From the NCBI RefSeq assembly GCF_003633685.1, contig NZ_RBKT01000001.1, forward strand, positions 2,728,001-2,792,000: DNA of 64,000 bases, in the 5' to 3' direction. The number at the start of each line of letters is the position of its first letter. Positions within the stretch are counted from its first letter, which is position 1. The translations under genes and the position numbers were made by a program. The DNA is from Micromonospora pisi (GTDB lineage Bacteria; Actinomycetota; Actinomycetes; Mycobacteriales; Micromonosporaceae). The notes below the pieces were generated by a model. The model was not told where the DNA came from. It worked only from the letters and a program-made list of their open reading frames with translations, and did not search any database. Of the stretch, positions 54,732-64,000 are shown piece by piece.

Positions 54732-55985
54732 GTGACGCACCACGGCACCGGGCAGGTGGGCGCGGCGGGCACCGCCGTACGCCAGGCGAGCCTGCGTGAA
54801 CACAACCTGGCCCTGGTCCTGCGGCACATCTCCGACGCCGAGCGCCCCCCATCGCGCGCCGACCTCGCCGCCGCCACCGGACTCACCCGGGCCACCGTCT
54901 CCGCCCTGGTCGACGACCTGATCGGCGGACACCTGCTGACCGAGGTGGACCCGGCACCCCGGACCGGGGCCGGGCGCCCGGCCCTCGGCCTGGTCCTGGC
55001 CACCGACGGGCCGGCCGGACTCGGCCTGGAGATCAACGTCGACTACCTGGCCGCCTGCGTGGTCGACCTGACCGGCGCGGTCCGGCACCGGGCGATCCGC
55101 CGGCTCGACCTACGCCCGCTCCCGCCGGCCGAGGTCCTCGCCGGCCTCGGCGACCTGGCCGCCACCGCACACGCCGAGGCGCAACGGCAGCGCCTGGTGC
55201 TCGCCGGTACGGCACTGGCCGTACCCGGGCTGGTCACCGCCACCGGCGTGGTACGGCTGGCACCGAACCTGGGCTGGCGCGACGTGGATCTCGTCGGCGC
55301 CCTCGAAGCCCACCCCGCCCTCAGCGGGCGGCGCGCCGCCGGGCACTGGTTGACCGTGGACAACGAGGCGAACCTCGCCGCCCTCGGCGAACTGCACGCC
55401 GGTACGTCCGGCGAGGCCACCTTTCTCTACGTCTCCGGTGAGATCGGCATCGGGGCCGGCATCGTGCTGCACGGCACCCTGTTCCGGGGTGCCCGGGGCT
55501 GGAGCGGGGAACTCGGCCACCTGCCGGTCGACCCGGCCGGCCGGCGGTGCCGGTGTGGTGCCCAGGGCTGCCTGGAGCAGTACGCCGGCCAGGAGGCGAT
55601 CCTGACCGGCGCCGGACTGGCCGGACTCGGCCAACCCGCGGACGCGGCCATCGCCCGGCTGGCCGAACTGGCCGGGGCCGGGAACGGCGCCGCGATCGCC
55701 GCGCTCACCGAGGCGGCCTGCGCGCTCGGCGTGGCGATCGCCGGTGTGATCAACCTGCTGGACCTGGACACGGTCGTGCTCGGCGGGATCTACGCACCAC
55801 TGGCGGAGTGGCTCCGGCCACCCCTGGAGGCGGAGATCCGGCGACGGGTGCTCACCGCCGGCTGGTCGCCGGTCACCGTACGGCCTTCGCTGCTCACCGG
55901 TGACGCCGCCGTGCTCGGCGCCGCCGGTTCGGTGGTCCGCGCCGTCCTCGCCCACCCCGCCCGCTGGTTGGCTCCGCCGGCCTGA
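54732..55985 (+). CDS. xylR: ROK-family xylose repressor
   Basis: 417 aa. N-terminal HTH ([20 protein letters not shown]), then the ROK sugar-kinase fold: [28 protein letters not shown] and the zinc cluster [12 protein letters not shown]. It probably represses xylAB until xylose binds. GTG 54732. Confidence 0.88.
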   Translation: MTHHGTGQVGAAGTAVRQASLREHNLALVLRHISDAERPPSRADLAAATGLTRATVSALVDDLIGGHLLTEVDPAPRTGAGRPALGLVLATDGPAGLGLEINVDYLAACVVDLTGAVRHRAIRRLDLRPLPPAEVLAGLGDLAATAHAEAQRQRLVLAGTALAVPGLVTATGVVRLAPNLGWRDVDLVGALEAHPALSGRRAAGHWLTVDNEANLAALGELHAGTSGEATFLYVSGEIGIGAGIVLHGTLFRGARGWSGELGHLPVDPAGRRCRCGAQGCLEQYAGQEAILTGAGLAGLGQPADAAIARLAELAGAGNGAAIAALTEAACALGVAIAGVINLLDLDTVVLGGIYAPLAEWLRPPLEAEIRRRVLTAGWSPVTVRPSLLTGDAAVLGAAGSVVRAVLAHPARWLAPPA

Positions 55986-56015
55986 CCCCGCTCGCGCCGG
56001 GGCCCGACCGGCGGG

Positions 56016-57500
56016 TCAGTAGGCGCCTCGGCTGTTGATGACGGCGCCGAAGGTCTTCCAGAGAATGGTGAGGTCGGCGGCGAGGGACCAGTTCTCCACG
56101 TAGTAGAGGTCGAGCCGGATGCCGTCCTCCCAGGTGAGGTCGGAGCGACCGCTGACCTGCCAGAGCCCGGTCATGCCCGGCTTGACCAGCAGGCGTCGGG
56201 CCACGTCCCCGTCGTAGCGGGCCACCTCGGACGGCAGCGGTGGGCGCGGGCCGACCAGACTCATGTGGCCGAAGAGCACGTTGGCCAGTTGCGGCAGCTC
56301 GTCGAGGGACCACTTGCGGAGAAACTTGCCGACCCGGGTCACCCGTGGGTCGTCCCGCATCTTGAACATCAGGCCGTCGGTCTCGTTGCGCGCGGTCAGC
56401 TCGGCGAGCAGGGCGTCGGCGTTGGTGACCATGGTGCGGAACTTGTAGACGCCGAACTCGAGGCCGCCCTGGCCGACCCGGATCTGCCGGAAGATCACCG
56501 GCCCTCGACTGTCCAGTTTGATCGCCAGGGCCAGCACGGCCAGGATCGGCAACGCCAGGGTGAGCGCGGCCAGGGCCGCGGCCCGGTCCACAAAACCCTT
56601 GATGATTTTGCGCGCGCCCCGGAACTCGGGCGCCTCCACGTGGATCAACGGCAGCCCGGCGACCGGCGTGGTGTGGATGCGTGGGCCGGCCACGTCGGTC
56701 AACGCCGGGGCCAGCACCAGGTCGATGTCGGTCCCCTCCAACTGCCACCCCAGCCGGCGCAGCCGGGTGGCGGTGAGCTCGCTGGAGGCGGTGACCGCGA
56801 CCGTGTCCGCACCCGAGGCGATGGCGGCCTCGGCCACCCCGCGCAACGAACCGACCACCGGTACGTCACCAAGCCGCTGCGGCACCGGCGCGAGCAGTGC
56901 GTCCGGGATGCACGCGCCGACCACCTGGTAACCGGCGTGCGGCTCCCGGCGCAGGGTGTGCACCAGCTCCAGCACGTGCGGGGTGTCGCCGACGACGAGC
57001 ACCTGGCGGGCCCAACCGGTCCCCCGGGCGCGGGCCCGGTGCAGTTGCTTACGGGCGGCGAACCGGGCGACCACCAGACCGACGGTGCCGACCGCGAACG
57101 AGATGCCGAGGAAACCACGGGAGACGCCCACGTCGGCGATGTAACCGGCGATCGCCACCCCACCGGCGAGCCGGAGACTGGCCGCCATGACCCGGCGGTA
57201 CTCGTCCGCGCCGTACCCGAGCACCCGGTCGTCGTAGCCACGCATCGCACGTAGCGAGAGCAACCAGATGAGCACCAGCGTCGGCGCGATGATCACGTAC
57301 GAGATGTCGGAGCCGCGCGGATCGTCGCTGCCGAACCTGGCGAAGTAACCGACGAGCACCGCGAAGCCGAGGGCGAAGGTATCGAAGATGACGGTGGTGC
57401 GGAGGTACGCCCGTTGCCGCGATCTGGTCGTGACAGCGGACGCCCCCGGCGGCATTTCCGGAGGCATCGTCGCGGAGCTCAGCAGTGTTGCCGACGTCAC
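56016..57500 (-). CDS. Polyprenyl-phosphate glycosylphosphotransferase (WbaP/CpsE-like)
   Basis: 494 aa. About five membrane segments at the N-terminus, a Rossmann-like central domain ([20 protein letters not shown]), and the C-terminal transferase with [37 protein letters not shown] and [14 protein letters not shown]. It transfers a sugar-1-phosphate to undecaprenyl phosphate, starting exopolysaccharide synthesis. GTG 57500 has GGGGAGGG upstream. Confidence 0.9.
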   Translation of the reverse strand: MTSATLLSSATMPPEMPPGASAVTTRSRQRAYLRTTVIFDTFALGFAVLVGYFARFGSDDPRGSDISYVIIAPTLVLIWLLSLRAMRGYDDRVLGYGADEYRRVMAASLRLAGGVAIAGYIADVGVSRGFLGISFAVGTVGLVVARFAARKQLHRARARGTGWARQVLVVGDTPHVLELVHTLRREPHAGYQVVGACIPDALLAPVPQRLGDVPVVGSLRGVAEAAIASGADTVAVTASSELTATRLRRLGWQLEGTDIDLVLAPALTDVAGPRIHTTPVAGLPLIHVEAPEFRGARKIIKGFVDRAAALAALTLALPILAVLALAIKLDSRGPVIFRQIRVGQGGLEFGVYKFRTMVTNADALLAELTARNETDGLMFKMRDDPRVTRVGKFLRKWSLDELPQLANVLFGHMSLVGPRPPLPSEVARYDGDVARRLLVKPGMTGLWQVSGRSDLTWEDGIRLDLYYVENWSLAADLTILWKTFGAVINSRGAY

Positions 57501-57737
57501 CGGCCCTCCCCAGCTCACTCACGGAGAATCCCGGTTCAACCGCGCATCCTCCCCATCGGACCCGCGGTGCCGGGACACCTCGAACATCTTCACCTACGGA
57601 TCCGATTACCGAGAGCTTCCGACAGATTACTGTCACTTCCCGGGGGGCCGGAGACCTGCCGGGCGTACCCTAACCCCCAACGTGCGCCATCCGCGTCAGT
57701 GGATCGTGGTGATGTCCGGCCGTACGGTGAATGCTCT

Positions 57738-57776
57738 CCGGATGGCCGGCCGACGATCAGCCGGCCGGCCATCCGG
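57738..57776 (-). terminator. Terminator hairpin after the vWA gene
   Basis: CCGGATGGCCGGC (57738-57750) pairs perfectly with GCCGGCCATCCGG (57764-57776), a 13-bp stem directly after the minus-strand stop. No other feature in 57501-57737. Confidence 0.72.
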
Positions 57777-57777
57777 A

Positions 57778-59544
57778 TCAGTTCGAGGCCGGCCTCAGGG
57801 CGATGGCCTGCAGGAAGATGTCGCCGATCTTGGCCGGATCCTCGGTCGCGAAGACCCCGCCACCGGTCACCTTGGTGATCGCGTCCAGCTCGCCCCGGTT
57901 GACCCCGTTACCGATACCGATGATCACCACCTGGATCGGCCTCTCCGGGTCGGCTGCCGCCTTCAGGTCGGCCAGCAGCTTCGCCTGGGTGATGCCGTTC
58001 GCGTCCTCGTTCTCCCCGTCGGTCAGCATCACCACCGAGTTGACCCGGCCCGGCTCCCAGCCGTCCTGCACCGCCTTGTACGCCGCGAGCACCGTGTCGT
58101 AGAGGCCCGTGCTGCCGTTCGGCTTCGGGGAGATGCCGGCGAGGGCGCTCTTGAGCTGGCTGCGCTGGTTGGTCAGCGGGCCGATCGGGACGAGCTCCCG
58201 GTAGTCCCGGGCACCGACCAGTTCGGTGGAGAAGATCCAGAGGCCGACCGCCCAGGACTCGTCGAAGAGGTCCAGGCCGCCCTGCGCGGCGGCCAGGGTG
58301 ACCTGGGCCCGGGTCGCGTTGTTCGCCGTCGGCACCTTCTCCAGCATCGAGCCGGAGACGTCGATCACCGCGAGCATCCGCGACGGCAGGGTGATGGCGG
58401 TCCAGGTGGAGAGCGCCCGGCTGAGTGCGGCCGGGTCAGCCCCACCCGCGGCCGTGCCGCCCGCCGCCGCGGAGCTGGACGGAGTGCCGGCCGGGCTGGG
58501 CGCACCCTGGGGAGCGCTGAATCCCTCACCCCAGGTGCCGTCGGACGCCCGCAGGTTCTGCTTGGCGAGCCGGTCCCGGAAGCTGCCCTCGGTGAGCACC
58601 TTGAACAGGCCGGCCGCCGCCGCCGACCGGGCCGGCTCGATGCCGGGCATCACCGCGTACGGGTAGTCCAGCGACATCGCCGCCGGTTCCACGTAGAGCG
58701 CGGCGAGCGGGATCGGCGGCTGCTTGGCGTTGTACTCCATGACGTCCTCCTCGCTGAGCGCGGCCGCGCTGAGTCCGGAGGCGATCGACGCCGGGTCGGT
58801 TGCCCGGGGGAACTTGGCCAGCAGGTCCTGCCGTACGGTCGAACGTCCGGTGGCCAGCGCCCGCAGCGCCGAGGTGGTCGCCTGCCTGCCCTGGGCGCCA
58901 CCGGCCGCCCCGGCGGCGGCGCCGAGCGCGAGCAGCCCGGAGAGTCCGGCCGCGTCGCGGGTCGGCTCGACGATCCCGGTGCGCAACTTGGTGCCGGTGG
59001 TGACCTGCTTCAACAGGTCCCCCCAGGTGATCTTCTTCTCTGGCCAGCCGACCGAGGCGGCGACCGGCTGCGGCATGGCGACGACGACCGGACTGCGGGC
59101 GATCGAGGCGTTGTTGGTCGGCGCGAAACCGGCGGCCTCGGAGCTCAACCGCAGCAGCCAGCTGCTCGAGTCGGGCAGCCAGACGTCAGGGGTCACCGCG
59201 GCGCCGGGAGCCTGTCCCACCCCGGATAGCGACACCCCGTGCTGACCGGCGAGAACGGCCGCCACATCGACCGGGTCGCTCGCGGTGACGTCGACCGCGA
59301 CACAGACACCCTCGGCGGCGGCGCCGTTCTCGGACCATTGGGCGGCGGCGGCCTGCACGGCCGGCGCGATCTCGGGAGCGGCGGCGACGGTCAGCCGGAG
59401 CTGGCCGGCACAGGCGGGTTCAGCAAGCCTCTGATAGCCGAACCACGCTCCCGCCACGACAAGGACAAGCGCCATCGCCGCTGCGATGGCGCCTGCTCCA
59501 CGAATACTGCTACGCATACGATGGCGGCCCGACACGATGACCAT
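57778..59544 (-). CDS. Periplasmic-binding/vWA fusion protein
   Basis: 588 aa. One N-terminal membrane anchor (GAIAAAMALVLVVAGAWFGY), a substrate-binding-like domain (about 45-340; e.g. RLTVAAAPEIAPAVQAAAAQ and PSVVV-like ARSPVVVAMPQP), then a von Willebrand A domain (about 390-580) with MIDAS DVSGSM and a TDGE motif. The order suits an extracellular sensor or adhesion protein. ATG 59544; a start at residue 10 is possible. Confidence 0.8.
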   Translation of the reverse strand: MVIVSGRHRMRSSIRGAGAIAAAMALVLVVAGAWFGYQRLAEPACAGQLRLTVAAAPEIAPAVQAAAAQWSENGAAAEGVCVAVDVTASDPVDVAAVLAGQHGVSLSGVGQAPGAAVTPDVWLPDSSSWLLRLSSEAAGFAPTNNASIARSPVVVAMPQPVAASVGWPEKKITWGDLLKQVTTGTKLRTGIVEPTRDAAGLSGLLALGAAAGAAGGAQGRQATTSALRALATGRSTVRQDLLAKFPRATDPASIASGLSAAALSEEDVMEYNAKQPPIPLAALYVEPAAMSLDYPYAVMPGIEPARSAAAAGLFKVLTEGSFRDRLAKQNLRASDGTWGEGFSAPQGAPSPAGTPSSSAAAGGTAAGGADPAALSRALSTWTAITLPSRMLAVIDVSGSMLEKVPTANNATRAQVTLAAAQGGLDLFDESWAVGLWIFSTELVGARDYRELVPIGPLTNQRSQLKSALAGISPKPNGSTGLYDTVLAAYKAVQDGWEPGRVNSVVMLTDGENEDANGITQAKLLADLKAAADPERPIQVVIIGIGNGVNRGELDAITKVTGGGVFATEDPAKIGDIFLQAIALRPASN

Positions 59545-59778
59545 CTTGCGTAATGATTCGACATAATGCCAGTCGCGTTGGGCCGGAAGTTACTCACGAG
59601 ATACGGATCGCCGTTCAAATTTCACAGCCTGTAGTTGATCGACGGCAAACTGTCTAGTAATCCGCCCACCAGAGCAGCTTTCGCACCCATGCTTTCCAAC
59701 AGAGCATGTCGCGCATTTGACATCTTCCACCAGATATTCATTTATGCTGGTAAAAATTATCATCATCAGTGGAAGTGC
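59545..59778. other. AT-rich intergenic island
   Basis: Around 59690-59770 the base composition is far below the local GC level (e.g. ATTCATTTATGCTGG). TTCCAC near 59727 and GTGGAA near 59770 form a loose inverted repeat. No gene seen. Confidence 0.5.
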
Positions 59779-60855
59779 TCAGCGGATCGCTTCCGCCGGT
59801 GGGGCGGGCGGTCCCAACACGCAGGTGGGACTCGGCACCGCGACCGACCCGGCCGGCTCGGGCACCCCGCCCGTCGGGTCGACGACGAACACACTCACCA
59901 CATCGGACCGTTCGTCCGCAACGTAGAGGTGCGTGCCGATCAATGTGAAATGCCTCGGCCAGGTACCACCGGTGGCCACCTCGGTCACGTAACGCGGCAC
60001 CTCGGCATCGAGCGCGAACACTGAGATCGTGCCCACGCCACGGTTCCCGACATACAGGAAACGGCCGTCCGGCCGTACCGTGATCTCGGAAGGCTGCACG
60101 AGCCCGTGCCGTGCGCTCGCCGCGACCCGGCCACGTTCGCGCAGCGTGCCCCCGGACTCCCGGCTGTACGCCACGACCGTCGCGTCCAACTCTCCGGCCA
60201 GGTACAAGCGGTGACCGTCCGGGTGCCGGGCCAGGTGTCGGGGGCCGGTCCCGGGCCGGGTCCGGGTCACCGGCTCCCGGGGCAGCAGCCGCCCCCGGGA
60301 GTGGTCCAGGTCGTACCGGTAGACGGTGTCGGTGCCCAGGTCCACGGCGAGCAGCGCACCGCCCGCCGGATCGGGCGAGACCATGTGCGCGTGCGCCCGC
60401 TCCTGCCGCTCCGGATCGGGACCATGTCCGTCGTGCACCCGCAGGTCGGTCCGCTCACCCGGCACTCCCGCCAGATCCAACGGATGTACGGACACACTGC
60501 CACTGCCGTAGTTGGCGGCGAAGATGTATCCACCATCGGGCGCCACCGCCAGATGACACGGGCTGTCGCCCCCGGTGGACCAGCTGCCCAGCGGGCGCAG
60601 ACCGGGCCGCGCCGGGGCGTCGGCGTCGATCGCCCAGGCGCTGACCGTTCCCTCGGCCGACTCGTTGACCGCGTACAACACGGGCAGACTCGGGTGCCGC
60701 ACGAGGAAGGAGGGCGACTCGGTGGGCGCCACCGTGCCGAGCGGGTCGAGCGCGCCGGTGACCGGGTCCCGGCGTACCGCGACGACGCCCTCTCCGCGTC
60801 CCCCGGCCTCGGCGGTGTAACAACCGACGTACAGGATCTCGCCGCCGTCGACCAT
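59779..60855 (-). CDS. Lactonase family (6-phosphogluconolactonase-like) beta-propeller
   Basis: 358 aa. Seven-bladed propeller motifs: GCYTAEAGGRGEGV, HPSLPVLYAVNE, DGGYIFAANYGSGSVSV, GTGPRHLARHPDG and RPDGRFLYVGNRG. Acts on sugar lactones, or is a related propeller. ATG 60855. Confidence 0.8.
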   Translation of the reverse strand: MVDGGEILYVGCYTAEAGGRGEGVVAVRRDPVTGALDPLGTVAPTESPSFLVRHPSLPVLYAVNESAEGTVSAWAIDADAPARPGLRPLGSWSTGGDSPCHLAVAPDGGYIFAANYGSGSVSVHPLDLAGVPGERTDLRVHDGHGPDPERQERAHAHMVSPDPAGGALLAVDLGTDTVYRYDLDHSRGRLLPREPVTRTRPGTGPRHLARHPDGHRLYLAGELDATVVAYSRESGGTLRERGRVAASARHGLVQPSEITVRPDGRFLYVGNRGVGTISVFALDAEVPRYVTEVATGGTWPRHFTLIGTHLYVADERSDVVSVFVVDPTGGVPEPAGSVAVPSPTCVLGPPAPPAEAIR

Positions 60856-60934
60856 CCACACGCTCCGTCCGCCACCGGGGCGACCCCACGTCCGCCACCT
60901 CCACTTGATCCAACCAGAGCCCACCCACTCTGTG

Positions 60935-60991
60935 GGGTAAGGAAGGGCCCCTTGTTAACGCATAGCGTTAACAAGGGGCCCTTCCTTACCG
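60935..60991. repeat. Palindromic repeat family, copy 3
   Basis: 26-bp perfect arms (60936-60961 and 60965-60990, starting GGTAAGGAAGGGCCCC) around an ATA loop, with the inner GTTAACGC/GCGTTAAC. It lies in a divergent promoter gap, not at gene ends, unlike copy 2. A terminator role is hard to place here. Confidence 0.85.
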
Positions 60992-60997
60992 AGGGGT

Positions 60998-61011
60998 GAT
61001 CCTATAGGATC
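60998..61011. promoter_or_regulatory. GntR/FadR-type operator over a leaderless promoter
   Basis: GATCCTATAGGATC is a perfect 14-bp palindrome. It covers the presumed -10 TAGGAT (61005-61010) eight bases before GTG 61019, so binding would shut the regulator and its operon. Confidence 0.72.
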
Positions 61012-61018
61012 TTCGATC

Positions 61019-61741
61019 GTGATGGACGGGGTACGGCCCGCGCGGCGGACGACGCTCGCCGACGACGTGTACGAGTCGGTGCGTACGTTGGTGATGGATC
61101 ATGCCGTGGCACCCGGCGAACGGATCAACATCGACGCCCTGGCCCGGCAGTTGGAAGTCTCCCCCACCCCGGTCCGGGAAGCGCTCGCCCGGCTCGAATC
61201 CGACGGGCTGGTCCGCAAACGGGCGCTCGCCGGCTACACCGCCACCCCGCTGCTGACCCGGGCCGAGTTCGACGAACTCGTCGAGATGCGACTCATCCTG
61301 GAGCCGCTCGCAGCCGTCCGGGCCACCCGCCGGATCGCCGACGAGACTCCCGCCGGGAACGAGCGGGCGAGCACCGACGAGGGCGCACCGGCCCACCCAC
61401 TCGACCGGCTCCGCTCGGCGGCCGACCTGCCCGGCCCGGCACCGGGAAGCGAGGGCTTCGCGGCCATCGCCGAGTTCACCAACACCGACGCGCGGTTCCA
61501 TCACCTGATCGCGGAGCACGCCGGCAACCGGCTGCTGTACGACGCGATCGTCCGACTCCGGTCCCACCTGCACCTGTTCCGGCTCTATTTCCCCACCACG
61601 CATCACGGCATCAGCGGCGAGGAACACCACCGGGTGGTGGACGCGATGGCGGCCGGCGACGCCGACGCGGCCGGCGACGCGATGCGGGCCCACCTGCTCT
61701 CCGCCCGGGACCGGCACCTCCCCTTCTTCGCGCAGACCTGA
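61019..61741 (+). CDS. GntR-family FadR/FCD-type regulator
   Basis: 240 aa from GTG 61019. wHTH (RINIDALARQLEVSPTPVRE, then ALARLESDGLV) and an FCD domain with metal His ligands (NTDARFHHLIAEHAGN, EEHHRVVDAM). It precedes lutAB and likely responds to L-lactate or a related acid. Confidence 0.85.
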   Translation: MMDGVRPARRTTLADDVYESVRTLVMDHAVAPGERINIDALARQLEVSPTPVREALARLESDGLVRKRALAGYTATPLLTRAEFDELVEMRLILEPLAAVRATRRIADETPAGNERASTDEGAPAHPLDRLRSAADLPGPAPGSEGFAAIAEFTNTDARFHHLIAEHAGNRLLYDAIVRLRSHLHLFRLYFPTTHHGISGEEHHRVVDAMAAGDADAAGDAMRAHLLSARDRHLPFFAQT

Positions 61742-61742
61742 G

Positions 61743-61916
61743 ATGCCCCGCACCGACCGGCGCTACGTCCCAGGGCAGGCCGGCCCGCCGCGACCCGTCG
61801 ACCTGCCGCTCCGCACATACCTGCCCCTCCACGCCGAACTGCCGCTCCACGCCGAACTGCCGCTCCACGTGGACGTGCCACGAAAGGAGAACCCGTGCGC
61901 ATCGCGCTCTTCGTGA
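61743..61916 (+). CDS. Small ORF with hexapeptide repeats overlapping lutA start
   Basis: 57 codons from ATG 61743, one base after the regulator stop, ending inside lutA. The core contains the units LPLRTY, LPLHAE, LPLHAE, LPLHVD. Third positions are GC-rich, supporting translation. No family recognised; a coupling or leader role for lutA is possible. Confidence 0.42.
   Translation: MPRTDRRYVPGQAGPPRPVDLPLRTYLPLHAELPLHAELPLHVDVPRKENPCASRSS
61803..61874 (+). repeat. Four tandem 18-bp repeats
   Basis: Four copies of an 18-bp unit (typical CTGCCGCTCCACGCCGAA) start at 61803, 61821, 61839 and 61857. Units 2 and 3 differ by one base; 1 and 4 diverge at their ends. The period keeps the frame of the 61743 ORF. 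Confidence 0.85.
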
Positions 61917-62677
61917 CCTGCGTCAACGACCTGGTCTTCCCCGGCACCGGGCGGGCGGTGGTGGAGATTCTGGAACGGCTCGGCCACACCGTCGAGTTCC
62001 CGGCCGAGCAGAGCTGCTGCGGGCAGATGCACGCCAACAGCGGTTACCGGGCCGAGGCGATGCCCCTGGTCCGCCGGTTCGTCGACACCTTCGCCGAGTA
62101 CGAGGCGGTGGTGGCGCCGTCCGGGTCGTGCGTCGCGATGGTGCGGGAGTCGTACCCCCGGCTCGCCGCCGACGACCCGGGCCTGGCCGAACGGGTGGCC
62201 GAACTGGCGCCGCGTACGTACGAACTCTCCGAACTGCTGGTCGACGTGCTCGGCGTGACCGACCTGGGTGCCTCCTTCCCCCACCGGGTCACCTACCACC
62301 CGACCTGCCACGGCCTGCGCATGCTCCGCCTCGGTGACCGGCCGCTCCGGCTGCTCCGGGCGGTCCGCGACCTCGAACTGGTCGAGCTGCCCGGGGCCGA
62401 GGAGTGCTGCGGGTTCGGCGGCACCTTCGCGGTCAAGAACGCCGGCGTCTCCGGTGCGATGCTGGCCGACAAGTGCGACTCCGTCTGCTCCACCGGCGCC
62501 CGTTTCGTCGCCGCCGCCGACAACTCCTGCCTGGCGCACATCGGCGGCGGGCTGTCCCGCCGGAGCGACCGGCCCGGCACCGGCGGCGACCAGCCCGGGG
62601 TACGGGCGGTCCACTACGCGGAGATCCTGGCCGGAACCGTACGGACACCGGCCTCGACGGTGGGAGGAACCAAGTGA
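61895..62677 (+). CDS. lutA: Lactate utilisation Fe-S protein LutA/LldE
   Basis: 260 aa from GTG 61895 with GAAAGGAG upstream. Two CCG domains: AEQSCCGQMHANSGY and AEECCGFGGTFAVKN. These cysteine sets bind an Fe-S centre in LutA. It works with LutB (and LutC outside the window) to oxidise L-lactate to pyruvate. The stop overlaps lutB by 4 bp. Confidence 0.9.
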   Translation: MRIALFVTCVNDLVFPGTGRAVVEILERLGHTVEFPAEQSCCGQMHANSGYRAEAMPLVRRFVDTFAEYEAVVAPSGSCVAMVRESYPRLAADDPGLAERVAELAPRTYELSELLVDVLGVTDLGASFPHRVTYHPTCHGLRMLRLGDRPLRLLRAVRDLELVELPGAEECCGFGGTFAVKNAGVSGAMLADKCDSVCSTGARFVAAADNSCLAHIGGGLSRRSDRPGTGGDQPGVRAVHYAEILAGTVRTPASTVGGTK

Positions 62678-64000
62678 CCGGCACCGGGAACATCGTCGCG
62701 CGGCAGCCGTTCCCGCAGGCCGCCAAGGTCCGACTCGCCGATCCGCAGTTGCGGAGCAACCTGCGGCGGGCCACCCACACCATCCGCGACAAACGGCTGC
62801 GGGTGGTCGGCGAACTGCCCGACTGGGAGGCGCTGCGGGTCTCCGGGGCGGCGATCAAGGACGACGTCCTGGCCCGCCTCCCCGACCTGCTCGACCAGTT
62901 CGAGGCGGCGGCGACCGCCGCCGGGGCGACCGTGCACTGGGCCCGCGACGCCGAGGAGGCGTGTGCGGTGGTGACCCGACTGGTACGGCAGACGGGCACC
63001 GACGAGGTGGTCAAAATCAAGTCGATGGCCACCCAGGAGATCGGGCTGAACGAGGCCCTGGAGGCGGCCGGTATCGCGGCGGTGGAGACCGACCTGGCCG
63101 AGTTGATCGTGCAACTCGCCGACGACCAGCCCTCACACATCCTGGTGCCGGCGATCCACTACAACCGGCGGCAGATCCGGGACATCTTCGCCGAACGGAT
63201 GCCCGGGGTGGACGTGTCAGCGCTCACCGACGAACCGGCCGCGCTCGCCGAGGCCGCCCGTCGGCACCTGCGTGCCAAGTTCCTCTCCGCCCGGGTCGCC
63301 ATCTCCGGAGCGAACTTCGCGATCGCGGAGACCGGCACGCTGGTGGTGGTCGAGTCGGAGGGGAACGGGCGGATGTGCCTGACCCTGCCCGAGACGCTGA
63401 TCTCGGTGGTGGGGATCGAGAAGCTGCTACCGACCTTCGGTGACCTGGAGGTCTTCCTGCAGCTGCTGCCCCGTTCGTCGACGGGCGAGCGGATGAACCC
63501 GTACACCTCGATGTGGACCGGGGTCAGCGACGGCGACGGGCCGCAGCAGATGCACATCGTGCTGGTCGACAACGGGCGTACGGAGACCCGGGCCGATCCG
63601 GTCGGGCGGCAGGCGCTGCGCTGCATCCGCTGCTCGGCCTGCCTGAACGTCTGCCCGGTCTACGAGCGGGTCGGCGGCCACGCGTACGGCTCCGTCTACC
63701 CCGGTCCGATCGGCGCCATCCTGTCGCCGCAGATGACCGGACCGGACGCGGGCGCCAACCGCACCCTGCCGTACGCCTCGACGCTCTGCGGCGCCTGCTT
63801 CGAAGCCTGCCCGGTCCGGATCGACATCCCCGAGGTGTTGGTGCACCTGCGCCAACGCGGTGTGGACGCCCACCGGGGTCGGCCGTCGGCGGAGCGCACC
63901 GCGATGGGGGCGATGTCCTGGGTGATGCGGGACCGGCGCCGGTACGCCGCCGCGCTGCGCGCGGCCCGGCGGGGAGCGGCCCCGCTACGGCTCGGGGGCC
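62674..64000 (+). CDS. lutB: Lactate utilisation Fe-S protein LutB/LldF, 3' end outside window
   Basis: At least 442 aa from GTG 62674 (GGGAGGAAC upstream). N-terminal LUD domain (RRATHTIRDKRLRVV, KIKSMATQEIGLNEAL), then two ferredoxin-type clusters: CIRCSACLNVCP (Cys317, 320, 323, 327) and CGACFEACP (Cys372, 375, 379). It is the electron-transfer core of lactate dehydrogenase. The gene runs off the right edge. Confidence 0.9.
   Translation, partial: MTGTGNIVARQPFPQAAKVRLADPQLRSNLRRATHTIRDKRLRVVGELPDWEALRVSGAAIKDDVLARLPDLLDQFEAAATAAGATVHWARDAEEACAVVTRLVRQTGTDEVVKIKSMATQEIGLNEALEAAGIAAVETDLAELIVQLADDQPSHILVPAIHYNRRQIRDIFAERMPGVDVSALTDEPAALAEAARRHLRAKFLSARVAISGANFAIAETGTLVVVESEGNGRMCLTLPETLISVVGIEKLLPTFGDLEVFLQLLPRSSTGERMNPYTSMWTGVSDGDGPQQMHIVLVDNGRTETRADPVGRQALRCIRCSACLNVCPVYERVGGHAYGSVYPGPIGAILSPQMTGPDAGANRTLPYASTLCGACFEACPVRIDIPEVLVHLRQRGVDAHRGRPSAERTAMGAMSWVMRDRRRYAAALRAARRGAAPLRLGG

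Noticed and set aside
61611-61868. Minus-strand frame containing ERQFGV repeats
   Set aside because: It is the reverse reading of the LPLHAE repeats and runs into the GntR gene; the plus frame is better placed.

Overview
The window is high-GC actinobacterial DNA with very GC-rich third codon positions, many GTG starts, many ATGA/GTGA gene overlaps and several leaderless-type starts. Hopanoid-type hpnC/hpnD, an F420/PPOX-like enzyme, a DivIVA-domain protein, an XRE-DUF5753/DUF397 pair and a recurring GGGCCC...GTTAAC palindrome point to the family Micromonosporaceae, most likely Micromonospora or a close relative (inference from gene content, not a search). The content looks chromosomal. I see no phage, plasmid, transposase, CRISPR, rRNA or tRNA.

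Layout. 1-2545: hpnD (cut by the left edge) and hpnC for squalene synthesis, plus a DMT transporter. 2576-8180: lipid-type glycosyltransferase, VOC protein, acyltransferase, alpha/beta hydrolase with an HTH protein behind a 21-bp phased operator, a leaderless micro-ORF, and an MFS transporter. 8275-15568: two copies of a two-gene module (SCP2 sterol-carrier-like protein plus glycogen-debranching-type glucosidase) in opposite orientation, enclosing a DivIVA-like protein, a Cys-rich small protein and a divergent CGNR-regulator/DJ-1 pair. 15930-24660: CBS protein, Gfo/Idh/MocA oxidoreductase, PPOX protein, asd, an HTTM membrane pair, a PAP2 phosphatase and a paired M16 peptidase. 24855-36161: bifunctional penicillin-binding protein, many small actinobacterial conserved proteins, the XRE/DUF397 pair, an NlpC/P60 hydrolase with a long structured leader, and a primary-like sigma factor. 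36592-41486: RpiR regulator, epimerase, kinase, and a nucleotidyltransferase/BON-like/phosphoesterase/GPGG operon.

41837-48309 is an alpha-glucoside uptake and hydrolysis operon: LacI operator, binding protein, two permeases, LacI regulator, and a GH13 glucosidase that appears to start with CTG. There is no ABC ATPase gene, so a shared MsiK-type ATPase is likely. An MFS transporter and an ECF sigma/membrane sensor pair follow. 51935-55985 is a xylose cluster (xylB, xylA and a divergent ROK repressor). 56016-60855 holds an exopolysaccharide-priming sugar transferase, a binding-protein/vWA fusion and a lactonase. 61019-64000 is a GntR-controlled lactate-utilisation operon (lutA, lutB; lutB cut by the right edge) with an unusual hexapeptide-repeat small ORF in front.

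Main theme: sugar import and breakdown (alpha-glucosides, xylose, glycogen-like glucans), lactate use and cell-envelope functions. The less ordinary signals are the duplicated SCP2/debranching module, a 63-bp palindrome bounded by 8-bp direct repeats, phased operator repeats, coding minisatellites in hpnC and before lutA, the CTG start, and a three-member palindrome family.
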